From: Sapria himalayana
Lineage: Eukaryota; Streptophyta; Magnoliopsida; Malpighiales; Rafflesiaceae
NCBI GenBank assembly: GCA_029783825.1
Contig: JAREIK010002664.1
Coordinates: 62,001-126,000, forward strand
Reading direction: 5' to 3'
DNA length: 64,000 bases
Shown: one piece after another, positions 11,481-25,300 of the stretch
Layout: every line of letters starts with the position of its first letter
How positions within the stretch are numbered: the stretch's first letter is position 1
Notes under the pieces: model-generated
What the model was told of the DNA's origin: nothing
Database searches by the model: none
The model's input: only the letters and a program-made list of their open reading frames with translations
Made by a program: the position numbers and the translations under genes

Positions 11481-14258
11481 AATAGAGTAATGCCTATTTA
11501 TGAAAGAATGATGCAGCTAACTAATGAGTATTTTGTGAAAATTAGTAGGAGATCAAGCAATACATTTCCTAGTAATGGTTGAACAACAAAGGACTAAAGA
11601 ATTATAATAAGAAATTATGATAATGGATGAACTAAATCTTTAGGGAAAAAAATTTACTGATGCTTAGAAAAATAGTTGCATAATTTATAAGCTATATAAT
11701 AATGTTTTAATAATTTCAAGCATCCCATTGAAGAAAAAAGACATGAAGAGTTTTTTAAGATTAACTCAAGCTAGTGTGATTGTTGCTTAATATACTACTA
11801 ATATTGAGAACTTAGTAAAATTTCTTAACTAAATTATGAATAACAATGAAAAAAATTGACCTTTTTGGAAAATGGCTAAGAATCGAATCAGATGTTGATA
11901 TTTATGAAGCAATCATATATGAGAAAAATTTTGATATAGCTTTAGATCTAGTGAAAGATCAGGTTTTGTAATTATTTAAGAACAAGGGCTGAGACAATCC
12001 AAGATAGTGAAATATGTGAAGATCATGTTAGTGAACTAAAGAAGTTTAGCACCTTGGACTCCAAGGATAGCTTGCAAGGTATGTGAAGGAATGTAATTGT
12101 GTGCCAAAGAGAATGATTTCTCAAACAGCCACAATTTTATAGTTGTGATGCGAGAATTTATATATATTCTAGATTATCATTTTATAGATATTGATTATTT
12201 GGATTAATTATCAAAGTTTCTTCATTATCTAAGCTTACAATAAGTAACTAGTTTCTAGTGTTTACTCAAGTAAACAATTCAATGGTTAGCTTACAATATG
12301 TAAACAGTATCAAGTCCATGAGTATACAAGTTATGAGTTAATGGCTATAACAGTAATAAAATATGTTAGATCTACTCCTCCATATAGGTGGAACATCTCA
12401 AACCCATCAAAAAATCATCGACATCAATTCATGTAAGAAATAATGTATGTCAGATGAGCTGGATATCTTATATATTTTAATCTAGTATGAATCATATTGA
12501 TAGTCAATGCTAGGGTATTTATAAGAGAGCCTATGCGGCATTTAATTAAACATAGTAATTAAAATATAGTCAAATATATACATGTATTTAAATGTATTGT
12601 AAATTTGTATCTGTATACATAAAGCCTATTACATTTTAATTTGAACTAATTGAAAACCAGTAAATAAATGTTTACAGATATTAATTTGACATTAATAGAT
12701 ATTAATGTGACTATACTTTAAATCTACAGATATTAAATACACTCTTACATTTTTATAAGAGTGTGTATTTTTCCCTATACATAAAGCCATGTATAAAATA
12801 CAATTTACAAATATTAATTTAATTATATTCATTGGGTAGGCACGGCATTATGGAATAATAGATATTTTCATAATGCAAATTTATTATACGTGTATTTTAT
12901 AATGATGAATTACAAATTTCAAACATACATTATTAAAATCCTATCATAAAGTCAATATATCTTTATTTGTGTAAAATATGTATATAGTGTTATAAGTATA
13001 ATACTAATTATATCTGAAATACACATGTATATTGAATGTATCATTTATAAAATTATGATAAAAATATATAGATATATATATATATATATATATATTAAAT
13101 ATAAATTGTTATATTTATATATAGTTATGTTTATGAAAACTATTTTTATAGTTATAGATATAATAAAATAAATTATATATTTATGTGTTATATACACACT
13201 ACCGAACACAAAACACCTATTTTGTGTTATATACGATTAAGTTTATATAAGCAATCCAAGTATAATTAAATTAACAGAATATGTATTTAAAAAAAGTATA
13301 CTTAAATTAAGTTTATATAAGCATACCTACTGCCCAACACAACACAAATGCATTAGGTATGTATTACAATAAGTATAATAAAATTAATTTATACAATTAA
13401 AGAAGAAGAATTTCGAAAAAAAAACTAACAGAATCAATACGCATTAAGATAATCAATGAAGAATTAGGATAGAAAACATACCTCAAATCAATAACAAACT
13501 ATAGTTTAATTCGAATATGTTTATGTTGTGTCGGTGTCGAGAGAAGGATGGAGGACTACAGAGGAGTTGCGTTGCTTATTCTTCGAAAATGTCGAGAGAA
13601 AGATGGAGGACTTAATCTCGACAAAATAAACATTAAATTACAAATTATATATTTTTTCAAAATATTTATATTTTTAATAATAAAAATATTAAATAAATAA
13701 TATATATATATAAAATTCAAAAAACTCATTTATTTTATTTACTATTAAAATTTTTTCAATAAAATTAATGCATGTGTGTAGCAAGGTACAAATTAAAAAT
13801 AAAAACTTTACAATTTTTTATTATAATATTAATTAAACAATAAATATATAAACAATTTAAAAATATATATGTTTAGCCTTATAAAAAAAATATCAAATAG
13901 CTACAAAATTAACAAACTTCATATAATAAGACATACATGAAAAGATGATTTGTCTTCTAGTCATTCTCCTAAGAGTTATAAAATACTCTTAATGTGAAAA
14001 AATATATAAAAATTTATATTTTATGGTTATAAATTTTTAATAATTCATAATATTAATTTATATGAAGATAATATGTAATAAATTTAAAGGCATAAAATTT
14101 CATATTATTTGATATTATTTATAATTTTCAAAAATCAAAAAATTACTAAAATTGATAAGATAATTGAACAAAGTTATTGTAATTATTTTAATAAAGATTG
14201 AATGTTAAAAGCTAATAGAAAAAGTATTACTCAATTATTTAATTCTTATAAATTTTAG
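11481..14258. other. AT-rich region, mostly without recognisable features
   Basis: No open frame or domain is convincing. Two minor repeats are visible: AAGTTTATATAAGCA occurs twice near 13,230-13,325, and a GTCGAGAGAA-(G/A)-GATGGAGGAC block occurs at 13,536 and 13,591. The stretch is probably CACTA interior or intergenic filler. The last 8 bp (14,251-14,258) are one copy of the hAT target-site duplication. Confidence 0.45.
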
Positions 14259-17200
14259 TAGAGGTGTCAAAGGGGCCGGCCTGGCCTGTTTTTTTAGGGC
14301 ACGATTGTGCTACCGTGCCGGGCCGGGCCCGCTCGGGCCCGGCCTGGCCATACAGGCTTGGGTAGAGGCAGACCCGAGGGCCGAGACTCGAGAGGTAGAA
14401 ATTTTTTTTTTTAAAAAAAAATTTTGTATATTGTAATGCTTAAGTGTACAGACATACAATATTAAATATAAATATTTTTAAAAATGTTAAAAATAAAAAT
14501 TAAATAAAAAAACAATGTTTAGAAATTTTTTTTATCAAATTCAATTTAGTTTAACATTTATTATATTTATTAATTATATATTAAAGTTATTAATTTTTAA
14601 AATAAAATTTAAATCGTAAAAAAAATGAATCAATACATTATGTTAGTAAAAATAAAAATTAAAAAAAAATTAAACAACACAAATGAAAAATTACCAATCA
14701 TCTATTTGAAAATGAAGGTCCGAACAAAACAAGTATCAGTTTCAAGTTTTAACACAATGTACAAACAAAGCATACAAATACAATCAATAAAAAAAATTCG
14801 AAAACAAAAAACAGCATATCATCATCAATCGTCAATCGGCATATCATGAGAATCATCAGCCGCAACATCAAGATCAGTATCAAATGGATAATCATCATCG
14901 GCAATCAACTCCTCCGCCATCGTAGTGGATGTGGATGCGACTGCAGTGCCTGTCCCAGTCCCAGCTCCAGCATGCTCATGGATGCTAAACCTCGATTCCT
15001 CCCAATCCTTCAAACATGCCAAGGCCTCAACCATATCTGGACGTAATCTCGATCTCCTATCCGAAATCACGTTCACATCAACAGAAAAAACAAACTCTGA
15101 TGCTACGCTCGACACTGGAGGAGTCAGTAGATCCAGTGCCATCCTAGATAGCACGGGAAAGGTGGACTCATATGATTTCTACCACTGTAATAAATTAAGA
15201 TTCTTAGTATCAGAATGTGATAGGATTGAGTAGTAATCGGTATCTAAGTACCGAGACAGCTCGCTCCTATGTGATGGTCCACCCCTATGTTTCCCCCTCG
15301 CTAGCTGAATGGAAAAATCATCATCTCCGAACAAGGTATCAATGTCCGTAATCACAGTCTCACTACTACCACCACAATACCTAGTATCATAGTATGTGAA
15401 CAGGTCAGTCAACTTCTCGTGAATGAACCCTTCAGGTGGCTCTTCCAGGTTCATGCACGAGGAAATGAAAGTCAGGGTGTTTTCTACCCCTTCCACCTTA
15501 ACCCTAGGGACCATGCATGCAGCGAGGCAATAAAGAGATGGAACGGTGGACCACTACTTCAAGTACTTGGTCTCCATCTCTGCAACCATATTGCTAAGCG
15601 TCGGATCAGCTCGATACTTCCAAAATATGCTACTAATGTTGCATATGTACTGGAGTGCAATGCAAGTCGTGGGCGTATAAACCGACGAACACATGTTCGT
15701 CGTGTCATAAAAAATCTTTAGGAATTTCATAAATGAAATTCTTGAAGTCTAGTCAGTGTCGTCAATAATAAGTTCGTCACTTTTACTATTGACGTAGTCG
15801 GATATCATGTGTTCGTATCCATCACATGATTCCAACATCAGGTACGTGTAATTCCAATGATGACTCACATCTGATTGGAATTTCTTCTTCTTAAGATTCG
15901 CAGACAAACAAAGACTACCAAACTCTTATTGTTTGTGAGGAGTGCGAATATATTTTAGTGCATTGCGTATATTATCTAACATAGGGGAACACACCTTCAT
16001 ACCCGCTTGAACAATCAGGCTAATCACGTGACACATGCATCTGACATGAAAGATCTCTCCTAATGGTGCGTCTCTAATATTCCTAACAAACATATTGATA
16101 GCTACTCCATTATTAGAAGCGTTATCGAATGTGATACTAAAAATTTTATTTTGAATTTTATATTCCCTAAAGATTTTCATCATACACTCAAAAATGGCCG
16201 GGCCATCATGAGGATGAAAAATCTCAGAGAATCCTAATATTTTTTTATTGATTGTCCAGTTAGAATCTACATAGTGACTTGCGAGACATGCAGATGAAGA
16301 ATCATCGTGACTTGTCCATATATCGGACGTCACAGACACCACTCCACTATATGCCATAAATTCCTTAATTATTTTTGTTTTTCTAACTTATATATCTTTA
16401 GTATGTCATTCCTAGATGTGGACCTAGGAATCCTACAATAAGAAGGCTGAAAATAAGTTTGGATGATGCGCACTACCCTTGGATCTTCCGAAAATCTGAT
16501 CGGAAGACCCATCAATGTGATGAGTCTGGCCATGCCGTCCCTACCCAACTCGCTGGAGTATACGAAGGGAGTAGACTTTGAGACTTAACTCGATCCAATC
16601 TCAAAAAATGTAGTGCCAAGTTGGCGTTGCCTAGGATCTAAGGGTCCATGTTTTTTGGCGTATAATTCGGCATGCTTCTTAAGGTGCCAAGTCCCAAATG
16701 AACTCTTGCATGTTAATAGTCTCACACAATATTTGCACTGTGCCATTTCTTGTTCCTCACCCCTAACATTTTTTTGTGTTATGATTTTAAAATGAGTTCA
16801 AACTACAGAAGTCCTCCCAATTTTTTGTTTTTTAGAACTTTGGGTTGAGACGTCTGGAGAAATCAAAGTTTCAGTAGCCTCAGACCTTTATGTAATATTT
16901 TCATTTTCAAAATTTAAATATGTGTCAGGTGTATTTGTCATTTTTTATGATTTTTATTTTTTCCTAATTTTTTTCTAGCGAGAGAAACTATAGAGAGAGA
17001 GAAAGTAAAAAAAGAGTAAAATAAATTACCATATAAAAGCAGTGAGGTGTGTCACGTGCACGGTGCACCGCAGCAAGCTCTAATGTTCAAAACTCATGTC
17101 GAGTTTCACGAAAATCCAAGCCGAAAGCAAAATCCCGAGACCTAAGAGTGAGATGCACGGTTTATGTGAGAGAGAGAAAGTTTTGAGAGGATATATGTTT

Positions 17201-17660
17201 TTGAAAAACATAAATGTTATAGGGAGGGGGATAGAATTTATAGATTAAAGATATTGATTTTTTATAAAAAAAAATATTTTTTTTATATTTTATTGAATTT
17301 TTAATAATTATTTAGGGGCAGAATCACGAGGACCGTTGGATTCTGCCCCCTAGCCATCGGAGGCGAATCCAACTGCTGAAATTAAACTATTTGAATAATT
17401 TTTTTTTCCTGTTGGGATTGGGTCGGGAGTCGGGACCGCTGGTCTAGTCCAATCAGACCCGACCCACGGTCTTTTTTTCGGGAGGGGCCAGGCCACGCCC
17501 AAGCGTTGCCGCGTGAAACCGGCACGGGAAGAACCTGTGCCGAGCAGGCACGGCACGACACACCTCGTGCCTAACCCGGGCATAGTTTTTTAACGTGTCG
17601 GGCCGGCCTAGGCACGACCGAACCGTGCAGTTCCCCATGCCGGGCCGGTTGACACCTCTA
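14259..17660 (-). mobile_element. hAT DNA transposon with terminal inverted repeats and 8-bp target-site duplication
   Basis: The left end reads TAGAGGTGTCAA at 14,259-14,270 and the right end is its exact complement at 17,649-17,660. Both flanks carry the same 8 bp, AATTTTAG (14,251-14,258 and 17,661-17,668), the duplication length of hAT transposons. Both subterminal regions are unusually GC-rich with GGCCGGCC- and GGGCC-type words in an otherwise AT-rich background, as in RICESLEEPER-like plant hATs. The 3.4-kb interior holds a broken transposase on the minus strand. It sits within the presumed CACTA element. Confidence 0.93.
14825..16800 (-). pseudogene. hAT transposase (BED zinc finger, RNase H-like core, hAT dimerisation), broken
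   Basis: Minus-strand order: a BED-type zinc finger near 16,745-16,670 (CKYC followed by WHLKKH), then GLPIRFSEDP. Next is the core from 16,357 with VTSDIWTS, ITFDNASNN and HVRCMCHVISLIVQAG, the signature of ZBED/RICESLEEPER-type transposases. After frame breaks at 15,926 and around 15,540-15,900 comes 15,514-15,179, and finally the C-terminal dimerisation domain (15,154-14,980) with LLTPPVSSVASE, VISDRRSRLRPDMVEAL and CLKDWEE, plus an acidic tail. Stops lie at least near 15,926, 15,540 and 15,179. The protein would cut and rejoin hAT ends, but this copy cannot encode a full enzyme. Confidence 0.9.
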
Positions 17661-18349
17661 AATTTTAGTAGGGACAAATATCAATGTATTTATTTTTAAA
17701 TATTAATTTATTTTCTTTTAACTTTAAGTAATTTATTAAATTTTTATTTTTTTAAAGTTTCCTATAATCATAAATTTTTAATAAAGACTGAATAAAAAAA
17801 TTTATACTTTTATTATATTTCAAAATTATTAAATTTTTTATTAATTATTTTTTTTAAAGATTCCCATAATAATAAATTTTTTTATTCTAATAATTATATT
17901 AATATTTACTAGTTTATTCAACAATTCAGATATTTTATCATAAAATGAATTAATTTACATTTATATTAGTAGAATTTTTAATGTATGTTAATTTAATTTT
18001 TAAAATATCGAAATAAATTATTATACTTATAGAATTAATTATTTAATGTTACTTTACTACAAATTTTTAAGTTTCTTAATTAAAAATTTTAGAAATATTT
18101 TTTGTATAATTTTTTAAAAAATTTATACATCATAAAAATTGATATTTTAGTCTTTATTAATATAATTTTTTTTGTAATTTTATATTTTTAAAATTATCTA
18201 TTTATAATATTAATTTTTTATGATTTTATGAGGAGAATGTACCTCTTAATGATCGCTCATCTATAGACCATTAACATACATTATATAAACAAAATTAAAT
18301 AAAAAAGTAAAACTAAAAATAAATTAAAATAATTAAATAATTAATTATT
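17661..18349. other. AT-rich stretch between hAT and CACTA end
   Basis: Strongly AT-rich with no open frame or motif. It resembles the sequence left of the hAT (13,600-14,250), consistent with both having been continuous before the hAT inserted. Confidence 0.45.
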
Positions 18350-19432
18350 CGCTAGGGAAATTCTATCGCTATGTTCAGGATTTAATTAGCTATGAAAGTT
18401 TAGTCACTAAATCCGTCACTATATTCCAGATTTAATTAGCTAGAGAAGTTTCCATGCTAATCTATTGATATATTCTGGATTTTATTAATTAGAAAAGTTA
18501 CGTTACTAAAATCCATCACTATATTCAGGAACTAATTGGCCAGAGAGGTGCCGTCGCTAAAATCCATCGCTATATTAAGTATGTAATTAGCAAGGGAAAT
18601 TCCGTCGTGAAATGCATAGCTATATTTTTGGGATGTAATTAGCTAGGAAAATTACACTACTAAAATCTGTCTCTATGTTTAGAATGTAATTAACTAGGGA
18701 ATTCCATAGCTAAAATCTGTCGCTATGTTATGGATATAATTAGCTAGAAAAATTCCGTCGCTAAAACCATTGCGAATTTCAATATTTTATTAGCTAGGAA
18801 AATTGCGTCACTAAATTTTTCACTAATCTCTGGATTTTATTAGCTATGAAAATTCAGTCACTAAATCCGTTGCTAATTTCCGGATTTAATTAGCTAGAAA
18901 AATTTCGTCACTAAATCTTCGCTAATTTCTAGATTTTATTAGCTAGAGAAATTCTGTCGCTAAATCCATGTTAATTTCTAGTTTTTATTAGCTAGGGAAA
19001 TTCTATTGCTAAATTCCAAATGTTATTAGTTAGCGAAATTTCGTCACTATTTCTGTCGCTAAATTCCCGGCTTTTCTTGAGCAGAATTCATGAAAATTTT
19101 CAGTCGCTAAATCTGTTGCTAATTTTCCCACTTTTCTTAAGCAGAATTTATGAAAATTTTTAATTGTTAAATCCGTTGCTAAATTCCATGATTTTCTTGA
19201 GTAGAATTTACGAAAATTTTCCGTCGCTAATCCGTGCTAATCCATTGCTAAATTCTCCACTTTTTTCTGATGTAGAATTTACGAAATTATTCCGTTACTA
19301 ATCCATTGCAAATTTTTATTTTAATGAAAAAACATAAATCTCTTGCTATTCCCTAGCAAATCTCTCGCAATTTAGCTAGGGATTAATCCCTAGCTAAAAT
19401 TTCCAAGCTAAATCAATATTTTCTTGTAGTGG
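18350..19432 (-). repeat. CACTA terminus: subterminal repeats and terminal inverted repeat
   Basis: About 20 imperfect copies of a unit of roughly 50 bp (TTTAATTAGCTA, GGGAAATTCCGTCGC and TAAATCC words) fill 18,350-19,010. Units of about 60 bp built on GAGCAGAATTTATGAAAATTT fill 19,010-19,320. The region ends with the complement of CACTACAAGAAAATATT at 19,416-19,432, matching the common plant CACTA terminus. Repeats of this kind serve as transposase-binding sites in En/Spm. GATA sequence begins at 19,433. Confidence 0.92.
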
Positions 19433-19700
19433 ATAGTCAGATAGTTAGATAGATAAAAAGATATAAAGATATACAAATAGAAAGACAGATAGATAGATAG
19501 AAAGACACATATACAAACATATAGATAGGTAGATAGATAGATAGATAGATAGATTGATTGATTGATAGTTAGATAGATTGAGAGAAAGATAGATAGATAT
19601 ATAGATAAAAAGATAGATAGAAAGATAAATAGATAGCTAGATAGATAGACATATAGATAGATAGATGGATTGGTAGATAGAGACACAAATAATGTAAAAA

Positions 19701-19731
<31 letters not shown>

Positions 19732-21295
19732 GATATATAGATACATAGATAGATTGATAGAAATATTGATAGATAGATTTATAGACAATTTAATAGATAT
19801 ATTGATAGATATATTGTTAGATAAATAAATAGATATATTGATATATAGATAGATTAAAAGATAGATAGATGGATGAATAGACAAATAGATAGTCAGATAG
19901 ATAGATATATAGATAAATAAATATATAGACAGACCGATAGACATATATAAAGATACATAGATAGACAAATATATAAATAGATATATAGATGATTAGATAG
20001 ATAGAGAGATAGATAGATATATAGATAAATAGAAAGATAAATAGATATTTAGATAGATAATTAGATTGAGAGACAGATTAAATGAAAGATTGATATAAAG
20101 ATTTATATACAGATTAATAGAAAGATTAATATACATATTAATCGATAGACTGAAACAAAGATAGAAAGTGAGATAAATAGACATATTGATAGAAATATAT
20201 AAATATATAGATAGATAGATAGATAGAAAACTAGATATATAGAAAGTTCAATAAATAGATAAATAGATAGATTATTAGACAGCTAGATAGATAAATAGAT
20301 AGTTTGATAAATTATTAGATAATTAGATAAATTAAAAGATAGATAGAAAGATAGATAGAGCGATAGATAGATAGATAAAAAGTTAGATAGATAGATTTAA
20401 AGATAAATAGACATAGAGTTAGATTGATATATATATATATAGACATAAATATAGACAGATAGATTAAAAGAACTGATCTGGAAATGCATCTTTTTATCGA
20501 TCTCACGGATCCCCCTGGTATAGGAACTGTCTTGACTTCTAACTTAATATGCCTACTTGAATAATGGTCAACAAAAGCAATCACAACTCCTAGTCCTCAG
20601 ACTTGCACCCCTTATTCATCCTATACCGGCTCGTGACCCATATTCATTGAGAGATAGATAAATAGATAGACATATAGATTGATATACATAGAAATAGAAA
20701 TAAAGATAAATGAATAGATATATATATAGACAAATAGATAGAGAGATAGAAATATAGATAGACATATAGATAGACATGTAGTAGATAAAAACATATACAT
20801 ATAGAAATGTAGATAGATAAATATATAAATATATAAACAGATAAATAAATAGATAGATAGAAAGATAGATACATCGATATGCTAATAGATAGATAGATAA
20901 ATAGATAGATAGGTTAAAAGATTGATAGATCAAAAGACAAAAAGATAGACAAATTGATAGATTGATTGATAGACATATTGATAAAATGATTGATATATAT
21001 ATTGATAGACATGTTGAATCATAGGTTGATAGACAGATAGATAGACATATAAATAGATAGACAAATAGATAGATAAATAAATAGATAGATTGATAGAGAA
21101 ATTGATATACATATAGATAGACTGATAAATAGATAGATATATAGACAAATATTTAGAAAAATATAAATATAGATAGAGATAGATAGACAGATAGACATAT
21201 AAATAGAAAGATATATTGATAGACAGTTGGATTAAAAAATTGATAGAAATATACAATGACAGGTTCATAGATAGATTTGATAGATAGATTGATAG
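19433..21295. repeat. GATA satellite array, segment 1
   Basis: Degenerate GATA repeats on the + strand with GATT, GACA and GATATA variants, bounded by the CACTA end on the left and the poly(T) of LINE-B on the right. A complex block with AATGTAAAAAATAG near 19,689 recurs in the next array at about 28,705 and 29,048. It is interrupted by a non-repetitive island at 20,465-20,645. Open frames on the minus strand are repeat artefacts. Confidence 0.95.
20465..20645. other. Unique 180-bp island inside the GATA array
   Basis: Non-repetitive sequence with normal base composition sits between GATA repeats. On the minus strand a short reading includes IAFVDHYSSRH, but it is too short to place. It could be a fragment of a transposon or a captured filler. 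No target-site duplication can be judged because the flanks are repeats. Confidence 0.6.
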
Positions 21296-21790
21296 TTTTT
21301 TTTTAAAGAAAGCTTTTATCATTTATTAAAGAAAACAAATCCCTCACTTGTAGGTGGAGGAAAACCTTTACAGCTTCAGAAAACTTAAAAGACATACTAT
21401 TTACAAAGCAATACCCTAGTCAATAATTCAGAGAAGATATCATTTTCTTAGGATTAGTTGAAGCAGTAACCGCTCTCTGTATGATTCTTCCTTATTATAT
21501 AACCGTGGACCGCAGGAAGTCTTTCCACACCAGTGAGCATATTCGTCTCAATAGCAGGAGATCTCATGGCAGCAACAGGGAGCTCTCTACATGTGCTTTG
21601 GCTGCAACAGATAGCAACAAATTTTCCATTATATGTACTCAGTAGAGGCTCTTTATTTGAAATTGTCACTGCATATTTATGGAAGCAGCTTTATCAGCAT
21701 CCCTGGAGGCTCTTTCACAATTTTTAGACAGCTGCAGCATCCTCACTGGAGACTCTTTAGCAGCAGCTTAGTGATGCCCTTGTGGACAGA

Positions 21791-21962
21791 CCTCTATCCC
21801 TCCTTTTCCCCGTGCGTCTGGCTCTAATCTTCCCATGATTCCAGCCGTCTACCCTCCTCGTGTATTCACTGTCGAACCTCTATCCCTCCTTTTCCCCGTG
21901 CGTTTGGCTCTAATCTTTCCATGATTCCAGCCGTCTACCTTCCTCGTGTATTCACTGTCAAA
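21791..21962. repeat. 86-bp tandem duplication in the LINE-B 3' UTR
   Basis: 21,791-21,876 is repeated at 21,877-21,962 with four differences in 86 bp, all transitions (three C to T and one G to A on the + strand). A smaller duplication of about 17 bp occurs at 22,131-22,165 (CCGTTTAGCTATCCA twice). Confidence 0.93.
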
Positions 21963-22384
21963 CCTATAACAAAACCAAAGAGAAAACAAAAAACAAAGAC
22001 CTTGCCTACCAGAATTTATCACCCTACTACCCTTATTCATGATTAAACTTATACAACATAAGGCAAGCTCCATAGAATTAGCGAATTCTCCCCTTTAACA
22101 TTCTGCAAGGAAAAGGAAGAATACATATTGTCCGTTTAGCTATCCACCGTTTAGCTATCCACCATTCTGCCAAAATTGTGATATTTTAAGTATGCAGAAA
22201 ATCAACATTCTGCAAGTATCCATCATATTTTAAGTATGCAGACATTTTGACAACCTACAATGGAATCTCCTATATTTATATCCATTTTGGCTCAATCTCC
22301 ATTTTTCCATTCCATTTAATTGTGAGACAAAAATTCTCTGCAATGATGAAATCCCGCACAATCCAGAAAACAGATGAGACTATG

Positions 22385-25300
22385 TCATATCTTCGTGGTA
22401 TGTTTATTTGTTCTAATATAAGGAAACCTCATTTTATCTAAACTTACTATTCCCTTTAGTTTATTTGGCATGGATTTCTCATTGTAATCTTTATCTCCTC
22501 TGGTGGTGCCTATTTTAGATAGACTGTCCGCTAGATTATTAGCTTCTCTATACATATGTATTATTGAGGTCTTCAGCTCGTCCAAAAGACTAATAATAAC
22601 TTCTAGATCATCTTCATACCTCCATAATATTTTCTTATTGATTACTGTATCAACTAGTAATTTTGAGTCTACCTGAACTTCAATGTTTTTAAAGTTTAGC
22701 TGCTTACATATCTCTAATCATGATTTTAATGCTCTAATTTCTGATTCTAAATCCGAGGATGCCCTACTAGATCTGGTGAATGCTCTCTGTACTGTCCCTG
22801 TATGATCTTTTATTACTCCACCTCCTCCTACTATTCCAGTGTCCCTGCTAAAGCTCCCATCCATATTAAGTGAGAATTTGCCAACCGACGGAGCATTCCA
22901 CTGTACACATTTAGCCCATTGATGTTTTAACACTTTGTATGTTAGATCTCATTCTTTCTCAAGCTTCTTTTCTTGTTTCAATTCCTGTATTACTATCGGT
23001 TTTATTATTGATATATTAGATATCTCCTTTCTAATATCTTTTATAATAACTGTTAAATTCATCCTTATATTTTCAAATTTACTTTTATTTCTAGATTTCC
23101 AAATGCACCAAATAATTAGATGCGGTAGTTTCTGATTAAGCCATTTCCTGGCAGGGCTTTTTATGTTTACTTTTTCCCATTTTTTAACTTTATCTATTAA
23201 TCCATCGTCTATTTTACACTTCTTTTTCCACCTCCATCTCTCTCCATATTTCTGCTGCAATGGGTCCATTAGAAAGCAAATGATCAGTTGTTTCAACCGC
23301 TTGTGAACAGCATTCGCATCTTGAAGCCATGTTTATCCCTTTCTTTTGTACATTTCTATCTACCGGTATAGTGTTCATTAATTCCTTCCATGTGAAGGAG
23401 CGCATTTTTTGCGGGATATTTTCTTGCCATACCCATTTAAATAGAGTTTGAACTGGTTTTTTCTTTCTGACCAAATCTTTTGCCGACTTGAGGGAAAAGT
23501 TTCCTTGCGGTGTTAACGTCCATTTCCAGCCACTCTTCTTTAATATAGAGTGTGAGTCTACTATCTCTTTTTGTTTTTCCATTGACTTCCAACTGTTTGA
23601 AGCTTTCTTAGAAGTCTTTTTTTTATTATCTAAATATTTTACCCGCATATATTTAGCCCATAGATTATTGCTTTCTTTAAGTCTCCACCAGCTTTTGCAG
23701 TATCAGGCAGCTGCCAAGTCCTGGAGGCTTATTAGACCTAATCCTACTTCCTCTTTCGGATAACAAATACTTTTCCAGTCCTTCTAGTGTAGTTTATTTC
23801 TGCCTTGTTTTTTACCCCATAAGAAGTTAGCCATTTCTGATTCGAGTTTTTTTATAAATTTTTTAGGGGGAAGTATCACTGATAATATGTGTGTGAGTGT
23901 GCTTTGTAATACATGTGAAAGCAGTGTAATCCTCCCCCCAAATCCCAGGAGCTCTTCTTTCCATCTTGCTATTTTCTTTCTTAGTTTGTCTTGAAGGTAA
24001 GCTAGATATTCTTCCTTCAACCTCCCCTCATATATTGGACAACCTAGATACATTAATGCCCCTTTAATTTCTGCAAAACCTGTAATATTTTTTATTTTAT
24101 CTACTAATTTTAGTTTTGCATTTTTTGCAAGCATAAATTGACATTTACTTTTATTAATCATTTGGCCTGTCTCTTTTTCAAATATTTGAAGAAGTTCCAT
24201 AAGATTCATTAAAGACTTTATGCTAGCATTAGTAAATATTATAAAGTCATCTGCGTAGGCTAAACAACCAATTCTGGGTGTATTCCTTGGTTGTCTGAAT
24301 GGCATTATTTTACGTTCGTATATTATCTTATTCAAGTTTCGTATTAATAGTTCTATATAGATATCAAAAAGAAGGGGGGATAATGGATCCCCTTGCCTTA
24401 AGCTTTTATTTGGTTTAAATTCCTCACTTAATTTACCATTTACCAGGACTCTTACCCAAGTGCTTGATATACATCTATAAATTAAATCTATGGTCAGCTC
24501 AGAGAAGCCGAATCTTCTTAACACAAAGCAAAGGGTATCCCATTCCACTCTATCGAAGGCTTTCGATAGATCTAGTTTGACCACTAAGTTTTTTCCTCTA
24601 GATTTGCTTCCTATTTCTTTCATCATTTCTGATGCAAGTTTTATATTTTCAATCATTAATCTATTTTTAACAAAGCCCGTTTGTTCCTGAGATATTATTG
24701 TAGGTAAAATTAAACTTAGCCTATTTTGTAATATTTTGGCCAATATTTTATACATAGCTTTACATAAACTTATTGGTCTATAATCCTCACATTTCTGTGG
24801 TGATTCTTTTTTTGGAATTAGTACTATATAAGATTTTGCCCATGATTTTGGGATTTCCGCACCTACAAAAAAACTTGCAATTGCAGGGACTAGCTCAGTT
24901 TTAATCATATTCCAGTTTACCTGATAAAAATAATTATTCCAACCATATGGTCCTGCAGCACTATCTTTATCCAGACTAAAGACAGCTTCCTTGACTTCTG
25001 GTTCTTTTGGGATCAATTCCATTAATTGATTTTGATCTTCTGTAATGGTCGCCATAATCTCTTGCATTAGAGAATTATCTGTCCTACATGACAGACTACA
25101 TAGTTGATTTTCAAAGAAATTTTTAAAGAGAGCACCTATTTCCTTTTCATCTTCTACCCATTTTCCTTCTTTATTTATTAGTCCTTTAATTTTATTTTTT
25201 TGAGATTTTATTTTAGACATATTATAAAAAAATTTAGTATTGTGATCACCATCTTTTAACCATTTTATTTTTGCTCGTTGTTTCCAATAAATTTCTTCCA

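Larger units (their letters stand above)
6072..19432 (+). mobile_element. CACTA (En/Spm) DNA transposon, provisional extent, with nested hAT
   Basis: A decayed Tnp2-like transposase gene (6,072-10,133, plus) and a clear CACTA terminus with subterminal repeats (18,350-19,432) bracket about 13 kb with no other CACTA end. I infer that they belong to one element and that the hAT at 14,259-17,660 jumped into it. The left terminus was not found, so the start given is just the first transposase codon. They could instead be remnants of two elements. Beyond 19,432 the GATA array begins at the next base. Confidence 0.5.

Noticed and set aside
17350..17677. Pro/Gly/Arg-rich frames at the hAT right end
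   Set aside because: They come from the GC-rich subterminal sequence and have no similarity to transposase parts.
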